Below, piece after piece: positions 12,535-23,958 of a stretch of 64,000 nucleotides of DNA. The notes below the pieces were generated by a model. The model was not told the origin of the DNA, did no database searches, and was given only the letters and a program-made list of their open reading frames with translations. The DNA is taken from contig OY987250.1 in assembly GCA_963920765.1 (NCBI GenBank), positions 3,720,001 to 3,784,000 of the forward strand, written 5' to 3'. Within the stretch, counting starts at the first letter, position 1. Each line of letters opens with the position of its first letter. Source of the DNA: Ulota crispa (taxonomy: Eukaryota > Streptophyta > Bryopsida > Orthotrichales > Orthotrichaceae). Both the position numbers and the translations under genes were made by a program.

Positions 12535-14985
12535 CCGATTGAGAGTCCAGACTAAAAAAAAAACTAAATTTTCTCAAAAAAACAGTAGTGAAACCAAAAA
12601 ATAAACCATTTTGGACCTAAAAATATTCAGTATGCAGGTGTTAAAAGTTTGTTATGTATTCATTATGAAACCTTAAAATTAAGCTCAACCAATGAAAAAT
12701 TCCTCTACCAAAAGAACTATATCTATTAAAAAAGGATGACCAAAATTAGCAAGAATTGAAAACGTCTAAAGAACAATAAGTACCAGAAACACAAATCTAA
12801 GAGTGAAGTAATGTACATGCATACATACCATTTACAAGGGGCCTCCCCATTGCCAATACCGAAAGTGCTAGAATGCCAACCAGTGCCCTAGATGCAATAA
12901 AGCATCCTTTGATGCAGCTCCGAATGATAACCACCATGAACAAATAGCAAGGTAGCGTGAGTTTGCATCATCCATTGTCTTGGCACCCTTATACTTCTTG
13001 CACAACTTCATATGCTGCTATTGAAATGTTTCTTTGATATACTTTTGTATATGCTTCACCATAGAAGTGCTCCAATGAAGAAGGCACGTCCTCTCCTTAT
13101 TATGCATGACTTTGTCCAAGTTTCCAGACCTGAATACAATATGCACAGCTTTCCAATTAACCATAGCACTATCTGCCATAAACCCCTTGAAGTTTGGTCG
13201 GTCAATCCCAAATTGAGCCATCACTGCACACAATGACCTCCAGAACTGCACTTGGATTTTGGTATTCTCCGATTGCATATCACAAGTAGCAATAGTCATC
13301 ACCTTTTTATAATCTGTGTCATATATGACATGCCATAGTTGTCCAGTCTAGTAGGCGTTTCACATGATCAAACATGATCCATTCCAGCTGCAAATCACCC
13401 CCAACTTGCATCCTCTTCACTAGATCAACTCTACTGCTAGAACCCTCAGTTAACATCTTAAATGAATATACCTTCTTCTTTCCTTGACCCGGAAAGACGT
13501 TGTCATGTATAAACTCAAACAAAGACAATCTTTTCATGGTCATGATGTTATCAATAACACCTCTTTGGTTATGTGACCTCAATGATGAGATCACATTCCA
13601 AATGTTGGAGCTACTAAGGTACTTGAATCTATTCATTATGTCGTTCCTACCATTTGCATCAAGCATTGATTTGTCGCCGTTGCCACTATGGTATAAGTGA
13701 GTAGTTAGGAAGTGTTCAACAGCTGCCAAAGCAATAGCTAAATTGGTTGCTTTAGGAGTTCTTGCTACTTCTGCAGCTAAGAGATTCTAAATTTGTTTTG
13801 TAGAGTCTCTATACAACCTTTAGCCAGAGGATGACTGTGGCATCCTAAAGGTATAGCTGCCCTTGTCATACTATTACTGTCACTGTAAACATGGTATATC
13901 CGGGCGGAGCATAAATTCACGCTGGTAGGAGATTGTTTGCAGACCATACAAACAATTGTACAATCTTTAGGCGGTTCAGTTCCAATTGCAAAAGCAAAAG
14001 TTGTGCTCCCAAACTACTCTGTCTCATTCCAATGGGTGGCCCTCTCTAAGTAATTATAGTCATGGTTGTCACGTGCAAGATGACCAACACAAATAGCCTT
14101 CCAAAACTTCAAAATATTCTCATTGTGTATATTGGTAGTTACCAACTTACACCAAAAGTGACCGTCATACCGTTTGTCCATGCCTTCCAAATTCCTTGCA
14201 GCTGTCGCAAGTGCACTAGATTGGCATGGAGGGAGTTCAAGGATCACGTCTCCATCAGATGCGAGAGGAAGGTAATCAACGCGGTGATGGCTAACTGACA
14301 AATAATCAAGCAAAGACAACTCGTTCCTACTCCGGTGCATGACTGATAATGTCCTTGGGTAATCTGTTATGCTTAGTTGATTAATAGATGATGGATAAAC
14401 AGGAGGGCGTGAACTTCTAGAAGCTGTTCCACTTCTTGGCACACTCATTTGCTCACGCGGACGAACACCCATACTGTGATTCTCGCTCAACGATGGTATC
14501 ACTCTAATACATTTACCCTTTAGTGACGCGTCTTTGTTTGATCCACTTGAAAATTCTAGGATTGGACTCAGATTCTCTACTTTTACGATTCTAAGAGGGA
14601 ACGTAATAAGTGTATGGTGTTTGATCAAATCAATAGGAATAACAACAGGTGAAATTAGAATGTCTAGCATGTTGACACTAGACATGCTCGAGTGATGATG
14701 CGCTCTAGGATTTGATGTAGTGAGATTCTAAAATGGAAGACCATAAACCCGGAATGAACCAACGTATAGATTCCAAAAATTGTCGGCAACGTCTATAGAT
14801 TTCACAACCAAAATGCATTGGACCAAATTCCCTTCCTTTGAACTTCTCTCCTCCTCAATATAAACCGACAACTTAGTGAAACGGAAGCAAACATGCAAGA
14901 GATCATTGGATACTTTAGTGTGACCCTTGCTGTTTAAGGGAAGAACTAAAGAGACTTCATTCCCACTTGCACAAACAAAAGCCAT

Positions 14986-16986
14986 GGCAACATGGATAGA
15001 AGGCAGTAGAATTGCAGCAAGAACTACACCTATGCATAAGAACACCAGGATCACAAGAGAAATGCATAGCAAACAAAGTGGACACTGCAGAAGAAGTGTG
15101 ATGGAAAGGGAATAGAACTAGAGAGAGACAAAGCATTGAAATTCACAGGATGGCTACGGAGCCATTACAAGCCTAGCTTGTACAGGCCAGCAGCAAATGT
15201 AAAGGCTAATAACATTTGTACCTCTACAGAGAATTAATGACAATGTAATGGCGAGGAGGTGGTAGGAAGGTTACTTACAAATGTTGGTGAGTTATTACTT
15301 CAAACTATAATCTAAATCAACAGAATAAATCTCATATTTGATATAGGCCGTCATTGTAGTAGCCGTAAATAGAAAACAAAAATCGATAAATTGAGCAATT
15401 CGGCAATTTTTGGAGCAGTAAACTACAGTAACTAATTCAAACTGATTAGACATGATATTATTACGTTTTGGTGGTTACATAAATAAACTGCGTGGTATGA
15501 ATAGAAATTGACAACTACTAGAGGTGTAAAGAGATCTAACAGCGATACATATCAAATCAGCATTGCAGAGAATAAGGGGTGATGGCATGGTGGACAGTTG
15601 GTCCCTGAAACTGCCGTTAGTTAGTGACCCAAACTCTAAAAGCTGACACTACAAAGCATATTTTAACATGGCATTTTTTTCTGGCGACAAAAACACACTT
15701 GTCACTAGTGGATTTGTTTAAAAATGGAGGGACTGCTTCTGGTTTGTTTAGGATTGGCAGTGTCGTCAGAAAAGAATGCCCTTATTTGAATAAGGTGTTA
15801 ATGCAGAATGAAATCATGGTCTTCACTTGAACCAAAAATGTTTATGTGCAATTCAAGTTACTCATTAGTCAATAATTGGAATATCAAATCAAAATTACAT
15901 GAAGGGATTTTAGGAGGCACATTATGAATTTGATGAATTAACATAAATGAGGTTCAGGTCAGGCATTATCATCTCAGCACATTTCCAAAACCGCTCGCTT
16001 TAATGAATTCATTGTAGTAGCCAAGATGTTGACATCCAGAGCAATCACCACAAATCTCACTAGATCCAATGAGTGGCTTCCAAGTATGACGGTTCAAAAG
16101 GTTTCTTTGTAATGATTGAATTTCTTAGTATTCATAAATACAACCTCAACAACAAAGGGAAGTAGAGGTCCAACAGGAAGATAGTCATTTTTACAGTGCA
16201 TCATGGTAATGCTAGATAATGAAGAGACGCACAAAGCTGCTGTTTAAGATTTTAGAGACTAGCAAGAGAGTACAAGAGGTTTTGTTTTTTGACAAACGAG
16301 AAGGTGAAATAGGGGATGCATTGCAACTTCTAGGAGCAAAAAGTCCAAAGAAATCTTTGATCTGTGACTATTTTACATTAACCTCTAGCTGCTCAAGTTT
16401 GGAGAAACAAAAATTATTGGTATGTTATGCTCATTGTTATTATCTTGCTTGGCTTTGACATTGTTGTAGTACTTTGAATTTGACTAAACGGGTAGTTTGT
16501 TCTTGATTGCTTAAACTTTACATAGCAATGCACATTGACTTGATTAAATTAGAAGTATCACATTCTAAGTCATTTAAAAAAAAAATAGAAACAATAATGT
16601 GTATGTATAGCTTATTACCGGAACTAATTAGAAAGCACTTAAGAACCTACAAAATGAGAAAAATTGTGTATCTAATAAATAATAATAAATTCAACATTTC
16701 AAGTGGATTAAGAAAGACAAAGGGCCTTCAAATACTAGTTAAATTGTACCAATGAATTGTAGGATACTTTTCTTACTATAAACGAGCATGTAAATGAGAC
16801 TCTTGATTTCACAATTCACCAATTTCACGTAAATTGGAAAGACCTCCATGTTGTGATTATATAAGGCTTACAGTACGGTATGTGTCACCAAATAAGAATA
16901 TTTCAAAATAAAACCTCAAATGTATGTAGAGTTTCCATGACATTCCTGGATACAAAGTGAAAAATTCAAACTTATTTTATACTAAC
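14986..16986. other. Mostly gene-free; one exon-like minus segment
   Basis: The only coding-like stretch on the minus strand is about 16125-15975. It reads NRHTWKPLIGSSEICGDC and continues with SGCQHLGYYNEF and KASGFGNVLR, giving a C-x2-C-x2-C cluster, and it ends at a stop. On the plus strand 16219-16430 is weakly exon-like (VQEVLFFDKREGEIGDALQ) and is followed by a GTATGT donor. I recognise neither. They may be displaced exons of the neighbouring transposon genes. Confidence 0.3.
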
Positions 16987-19169
16987 ATGACCATGCGTTG
17001 TTGGATTGAGAGGAGCGCGTCTTAGGAACACGTAGGGTGTCTCACTGCGATTATGCGTCGCTGACTAAAATTGTTGTCAATCTTGATCTTCACTCTTCAA
17101 ATCTTCAATCTTCAGTCTTCCGTTGGCATATCCTGTGACAGGCTCCAGGGATATAAAGGTCAAGGTAGGGATAAGAGCCCACTGGATACGGAACGGGTAG
17201 ATTAGGACAGCAGACACAAACAGCCGTTCGTAAGACGAGATTCTAAAATCAAATTCATGATCTGCTAACCAAAACTCCAAATCGTAAAAACACAGTTGGT
17301 CTTGACCACGTGGGTGATCAATTCCACTTCGTCACCACGACAATAAATGAGATTAAATTTGGTTTAACTCAAACTGTCCGCAACAAGGTTTACAAAACAA
17401 AATAGAAATAAATTGACAAACAAGCTTCCAAAACTGGCAAAGAATAATAAAGCTCCATCCTATACATATTTAAAAAATAAATCTAAAATTTTCCTTTCAA
17501 AGTCTTTATATTTTTAGATCTTTAAGTTTTCTTATATTCAAATCTTCATATCTTCAAGTCGTCATATTTTAATAAAATCAATGAGAAAAATCACAAATAA
17601 CAAGTCCTAAAAAGAGTGCGACCTTCTATTTAGTGCCACAAATGTTTCAAAGATCCAAATGCTAAGTGTAATAGCAATTTGAAAAGCTCTTCTAACTTTT
17701 TAACATCCCTCTACATTTCAACTCAATCTAAGCTATTGTCCAAAAGTTATGCAAGTTCAAAGTAGAGGCTCTTCTTTCTCCTTGCAAACTAAACACTACC
17801 TCTATAAACCTCTATAACTTTTGTTCTACACATCATCCATAAAAACGTAATATCAATTTGAAAAAATGATACCACTGGCTACAATTTGTAAAATTTTCAC
17901 TTCAAAATAAAACTTTGTCCATAAGTTCTAATCAATCAAAGTGTGGGTCTCAATTTTTTAGAGAGCACCTAAACCCCCAATTTCTACACTCTATAACTTT
18001 TTTAATAAGACTCCAAATGAAATGATTAAAGACAAATTAGAAAGCTATGACAACAATATATTAGTTCTAAAATTTTTAGAAGAAAATTTCATAATTTTCA
18101 AAACTTGTAGCTCTTCAAAGTTTTGGCCTTCTCTTAACAAAAATGCAGCCACCTTCAATCCTTCACACCTCTATAACTTTCTCTTCCAAGCTTTAAATCT
18201 TGGTTTTAAAGACATTCTAGAGAGCTAAGACTAAAATGAACACTCTCTCTAAACCTTGTTGCAAAATAATATGCAGATTATAAGCTATGGCTTGTCAAAG
18301 TCTCAACCTTTTTTCAAAGTTTGGCTTTTTGATTTCAAAATTCAAATACTCATAACTTTTGCATCACAACTCTAAATCAAACTCATAAACTCATTTTGGA
18401 AAGATAATCACACAAAAAATAACTCTTTCAAACTTCAATTCAAAATCATGTATACACAAAAAGCTCTCTTCCTTTAAAGTTTCGGAATTTCTTCTTTCTT
18501 CTTACCAACACTCATATATTAATTTCTAACATACTAAAGAATCTCTCCTCCTTAATTTTGACCCTATCTAGGGTAGGGAGGTGAGGCACATCAGCCCATG
18601 CTCCTCTCTATCCTAATCTCACTATAGATGCCAAACCCCTTTTCCTTTCATATCTTTCCCATTCACTTTTAAATTCTTAGTATTTTTTATTCAAACAAAG
18701 GCAAAATATATGAGTCTTTCAAAACATCTAGATAAACATATAAAAATGATTAAATTATAAAATAAATACTACTGTAAAATAGTCCCGTGCCCTTGCAAGT
18801 ATATAATAGCGTCAAACGCTTATTTTTAATTGTCAAGTCATGGATTTGGTTGGCTAGTGAAGCGGTTGTTTCTGGCCGCCTGCCGATCTGGATTCAAATT
18901 TCATCAGACTTGTCGAGCGATGATAGCGGCCCACGGCTTGGTAGCTAATGAGGTAGGAAATTAGCCCAGCCAACCCGCTACCTATCCTCCTAAGCTGTGC
19001 ATGTGACAAGACGGCGCAGCGCACTGGAATCGATGGCCGCTGCATTATCACCAAATGGTGGTTCTCACCACAACCATTTTTTTTCCCTTAATTGTTGATT
19101 TATTGAAATCAACACAAATATAAATAAATAATAAGTATCTACATGATGGAGGGATTTCTATCAAGACAA
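16987..19169 (+). repeat. Left arm of a large palindrome
   Basis: From about 17530 to 19169 the sequence is essentially the reverse complement of 23959-25580. Two spurious open frames of 66 and 68 codons are identical in both arms. Further out (16987-17100) similarity persists but is clearly lower. The left arm contains about 430 bp (17100-17530) with no counterpart on the right. The arm is non-coding, AT-rich, and made of loose ~150-bp variations on CTCTATAACTTTT. The inner boundary is sharp, at TCAAGACAA. Confidence 0.9.
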
Positions 19170-19609
19170 TGGTAGTGTAAATCTTAAGTTGGTTCTTTGT
19201 AAACATATAATTAAAAGAAGTGCAATCAAGCTAAGTAGTCAAAAGGAGAGATAAGGAGCTGCGGTTGATAGTCCCTTTCCCAAGAAGCTCATGCTTGAAG
19301 TATTTAATCTACAAGACACTAGAAATTAATTAGAATGCATAGTTAGAAATCCCTTAAACTAGAGCAATTGCTTCTACAATTGGATTACTACCTATGCTTT
19401 AAGTTGAACAAGGTCATTACAAAGAACAAAAGCTTTGTTAAGTTGAAGAGAAAATCTGAACAAGTGCCAGAAGCAGCACTCAAATAAACTCATGACACTG
19501 AGCAACAGTCACAGCAATGTATGTATATTGAACAGGAATATTAGAAATGCACATGCAAGAATGGAAGAATGTTATCAGCATTTCTACCTAAACAATAGTC
19601 ATCAAACAG

Positions 19610-22600
19610 CCTACTTTGAGCCCTCAAAATTGTTGAAATTATCTCCATTCTTGAAAGTATTTGCTCCCTTTACATATGGTAAAAAGCCTTGGTCCTAAAT
19701 CTTCCGACGCCATCTTTCAATATACTTAGAAAAGGTCTCTACTTCCAATGATACAGTCATATCAATTTTTGTATTGTCTTTCTTGAGCACATCGTTGTAA
19801 TAAGCAACCGCAGCATCTTTGATCTACATTAATTGATGAGAATACACATAAGAAAGGGACAATTTAATTCACAAAAAGAGTGCATTGATAATATAGACCA
19901 AACAAGTCAAAGAAAACAATAGCTGCAAATTGAATGATTAAACTCACCCTTAAGTACCAAACGCACTTTCCTCAAAAAGATTTTAGTGGATCCTCAATAG
20001 CAAGTGGAGGCGGAAAGTGCCTGGCTTCACGAGAGGGCAAGGATGAATTCCACCACTTTAAGAATTTAGTTTTGTGGTAGCCAGTAGTATGACACGTTGC
20101 CACAATCTGAAGTTTTTCTAAACTCGTCTCCACCTCTTTGTTTGAGCTATAGTGCTTTTCAATCTGAAATGCAAAAACCTATATGTTAGAAAAGGATACA
20201 AGTAGTATAGCTAAACCGGAATACAGAAGGATGCAGCAAAATTTTACCACCTGAATGAAGTCCATCTTGTTGGAAGGATTAGCAATAGACAAGAGCTTCA
20301 TCATTTTTGGTACAAGGCTTCGTTCCTTTTCTTTTGCACTTGCTTGCATGGCATCTACCATGGCTTTGGAGGTTCTATCTTCTAAAAGCATGGCCTCATT
20401 GCATTTCCGCAAAGCACAATCCGAAGCAATAGAAACATCTTGCTGCCATAAGCCCAAAATAAAACACCAACTAATTATGGAACTGGAAGTATAATAATAA
20501 GCCTATATATATCACATTTAGGGTAACACCAACTAAACATCTGCCACACGTTATACATTGAATAATCAAAAAAATAAGCAAAAATCATATCAAATATAAA
20601 AGCAGAGCACATGGCGAGGAATGCCTAATCAATCACAGCAATTCACTACCAATGGTGGCAGTGGAAATATGGGCAATTGACCACCCTCATCTTTTACTAT
20701 GTAACTTAGCAAACCAAAAATTAGAGGTAGCAATGCGAAGTAGAATACAGTGCAACTCTGAAAACCAGATCTCCTTGGGCATAATCCCAACTACCATATC
20801 CCGTTACATCCTTGTTAAGATAACACAATGGTTGCTGTGTCTGCCATGAGTACCTTAGGGGCCGAAGGTGCTCGAAGGGGATGCAATTGCCGCGCCACAG
20901 TTTCTCTTGTTTGAAGGTGGAGGTGTGGCAATTGCATCCCCCTTGAGCACCTTTGGGGGCAAAGGTGCTCGCAGGGGATGCAGTCGCCGCGCCACATCCC
21001 CATGCGACTCACAATGCTTGTTGTTGTGGCGCTGCGACTACATCCCCGCGAGCACCTTTGGAGTCAAAGGTGCTTGCGCGGATGCAGTTGCCGCGCTATT
21101 CTTATGTATCATATGGATTTCAGTTTGTGTTTGATATGGTTACTGCATCCCTTGAGAGCTCTTTTGCCTCTAAAGGTGCTCACAGGGGATTCAGTTGTCA
21201 TGCAACTTCATTTTGGTATCGGAAATTAGTACGTCCGATGTGCACTTCCTTGACAACAAAGTGCAGAGACCCGCGCACAATTATTCTTGAAACTTGAGCT
21301 TATATTGGAAAGAGTGATATGATATTCACACAAAAAATAAATGATGCCAAGACCTCTACAAGAGTTGTGTACCAAGTCTTGTTAGTCAATGTCTTCACAT
21401 ATTGTTTCATCTCCCCAGGTCGCAAAAGCTCCTTGAACTTTTCAATGGGTAAGAGGCTGTATTTCTGTACCCTATATAATGTGTGCTCAAGATTGGTCTT
21501 GACATGGGAGTCTTCAATGTGCCTGCATATAAATTGCATCAATATTCATGAGCAAGATTGTATCAGCTCAAACTTATTCAATAGTCACAAGCAATGTTTC
21601 ATTTTGCAATTCACCAGTTGTTATGAATACGTTGTTTACTTGTTGATATCATGCATCACTTCCATAAGAACCTCATTGCGCCCCTTTGTTTCTAGTATTA
21701 TGCTGTCCACCAATATATACTAAGAGGGATCAAGCAGATGATGGGTTTGGATGTGGTTCATCCATGCTATGCGCTTATGGTTCCCGTCACGTACAAATAG
21801 TTTCTAGGTCTGTAAATACAACAGTTCTGGATGATAAGCAATTGCTTGGAGGAATGAGTTGTTTTCTTCATGCCATAGTTTCTCCCATATTCTCATCTCT
21901 TCTTTACTAAAATTTGCTATCTCTCCCTCCTCATTTGTTGTTGATAAGTACAACATGGGCGATCCATCGCAATAACCGTGTGCAAACTTGTGTTCCAGCA
22001 ATAGTAAGTCACACGAAAGTGTTGGCCTCACCATAGGCAACGGCACAAGTCGGATGAGTGGCACTCTCAGTCGGTATAGGAACTTTGGTTTCATTTGCAA
22101 GCTCATAATCGTTTTCATTGCATCTACTTTTTGCAGCATGCGCAAGTCATGCTCCAAAAGTTTTGCATCCTCTTTGTTGTTTGTATTAGCAGGCATATCC
22201 TCATCACCTCCCTAGACAATGTCAGGTTGGATACTACTGTCAGTCCCTGCTGTCTTTGTAATTGACTGTGCCTAGTTGCCTAGATTCACCGAAGACATCT
22301 GCAAAATCCATTGTAGCAAATATTAGCAAATGAGGTCTTCCAAAGTAACTGATACTTGGTTTTAGCACTCACAATTTCAAGTCTCTGCTAGTGTGTAAGT
22401 GTTTTAATAGAATATTTTGAATTCATGCAATGACTAATCTCTTCCATGTTGGCCAAACTCGTGGATTTGTTGCTTGGGGCTGTTGAAGTGATGCTATCAG
22501 TCCCTTGAATGGTCTCCATAGCTATTGCCATTTCTTGATTGACTGAGTTGAATATATTGTCGTAAGGTGTGCTAGACGAGGATGCGGGTGCAATAAACAC

Positions 22601-23481
22601 TTGCAGTGGTGGGTGCTTCAACTATAAGTACAAAATTCTCACGCTATACAAAATGTAAAGTCCTCAGTAATCGGCACTTTGAATTTGACAAGTTCCAGTT
22701 AGCCATTGTTTATTATATTGTAAGCGGTTGAAACTCACCTCAAAGTCATGATGGATAGCACCATTATTGCCTGCGACTCTGTCGTGACTGATTCAATTGG
22801 TAATTTGTGTCCAATATGTAATTTAGTTTAGGATTTCACAGAAATTATTATAATTTCAATGGGCAAGCACTTCCAATGTGTTATACAATATTTGTATATC
22901 TACTTAATCTAAATAAGTATTAGATGCTTCAACTCATCACAATACTTTCAGAAATTGTTGGGTCACGCTACGGTCAGTCTTCCTCCAACTCTGATGGGGG
23001 AACCACGTTCCTCCTTGATCTCCACGTACCTGCCATTTCAGATGGCATCTTGGGTATTTGCATATATCTTCAAACATTCAGCATTGCTAGACCACTACAA
23101 TGGAATCATGGTATCACTGTAATTAGAATTGCAGCAATTCCACCTTCTACAGCATATCGGATGAAAGTCTCAAACTTCTACAATTTCAACGAATCCAAAT
23201 TTCTAAAGTACGCAAAAATCCTCTAGTAACGTTGCGCTTATGAATGCAAAAGAATGCAATCCGCTTGCAGCAAAAAATCACATCTAAAACACGGCTCTTA
23301 GAAGATTTTCCAATGTTAATCCCAATGATAAGCTACAAACAGAGAATTGTAAACGAAAGAGTAAAGGTGCGTTTTTAAAATTACCATTTTACTTGCAAGC
23401 TGATTTTTTCTTCCTGTATAGACGTTTAGGATTTTCTTCCGATTTGATAAATGAGCTATCTGCGTCGGCAGCGGTGGACAT
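19610..23481 (-). pseudogene. N-terminal half of a ParB-like/methyltransferase-type TE gene
   Basis: Multi-exon gene in the palindrome loop. Exon-like blocks are 23481-23390 (MSTAADADSSF), a stop-broken block at about 23130-22970, about 22790-22740 ending at a GTGAGT donor, 22621-22390 (Ser/Thr-rich), 22298-21645, 21526-21300, 20445-20252 (ends MDFIQ before GT), 20162-19948 (GYHKTKFLKWWN, acceptor TTTCAG, donor GTGAGT) and 19823-19690 (IKDAAVAYYNDVLKK). The 22298 exon carries KLFVRDGNHKRIAW near 21803-21765. DGNH[KR] resembles the ParB/sulfiredoxin-fold DGxHR motif, so a ParB-like domain is suggested but unproven. TAG stops lie at 22274, 22214, 21806 and 21722. When flipped, the gene runs straight into the exons at 25.7-27.9 kb. 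Confidence 0.5.
20848..21181. repeat. GC-rich array of four GAGCACCTTTGG hairpins
   Basis: Hairpins GAGCACCTTTGG...CAAAGGTGCTC occur at 20848-20873 (degenerate left arm), 20945-20970, 21050-21075 and 21154-21181 (degenerate). Each is followed by a block like AGGGGATGCAATTGCCGCG. Between successive hairpins these blocks recur in inverted form (TGTGGCAATTGCATCCCC), so the array also folds into longer alternating hairpins. It lies in an intron of the loop gene and is much richer in GC than its surroundings. Confidence 0.75.
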
Positions 23482-23958
23482 TTCTACTGCACAACAAAAA
23501 AATTGTCTACTGTACAATTAATTTGCGTATGTAATAGTGCCTCAACATTCGGACATAAGCAACTTCTACTCTCAAAACTTAAAGCACGGCAAACAACAAA
23601 TGAAACGGCAGTTTCACAAGAGAGAGGATTTCAAAGGGAGCAAAGTAGGTTGCTGATGGCGTTGTGCAAGAGTGTAGAGAGGTGGTCACCTATCTCTTAT
23701 AGCCGCCAAACTAGCCAAACCAAAACTCTGCAGCCAAACAAACCCTAGAAGCAATATGCTCTGCTATAGCACTACACATCAGGCTTCTCTACTTTATAAA
23801 TGTACTGCTTAGAGTTGACGTTGGCGATTAGTACGTTCCGGCTGGGCTCGGCTCAGTATGGAAGTTTGGAATCCTTGTCATCTTTATTTCCACAATAGGG
23901 AACAATAATTGGCAGCACCGTTCACAAACTACAACTTTCCTTGCCAATATAAGCCACG

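Larger units (their letters stand above)
10477..14985 (-). pseudogene. MULE-like transposase with C-terminal SWIM zinc finger
   Basis: This is a multi-exon transposase read right to left. Its start is taken as the ATG at 14985 (MAFVCASGNEV). The first exon runs to about 14014 with one TAG at 14730 and contains a Cys/His-poor block ending HWNETEW. Frames then shift around 13.75-14.0 kb. The catalytic-like region (13729-12836) contains IYD..YKKVMTIATCDM and FKGFMADSAMVNW, then ERTCLLHW. A long intron (about 11.8-12.8 kb) holds two small hairpins. The next exon is 11759-10983, rich in basic and Ser/Pro residues. The last exon 10881-10477 has a SWIM finger (SCTCSDYL, then NCKHLYY), the C-x-C...C-x-H pattern typical of MULE transposases. 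The superfamily assignment is by pattern only. Its own TIRs were not located. Confidence 0.6.

Noticed and set aside
17077-17280. Minus-strand 67-codon frame in the left arm's unique segment
   Set aside because: Short, no domain, and located in DNA absent from the other arm.
18022-19054. Open frames of 66-68 codons identical in both palindrome arms
   Set aside because: Identity follows from the inverted duplication. The peptides have no domain, lie in AT-rich repeat-like DNA and are on opposite strands relative to the gene.
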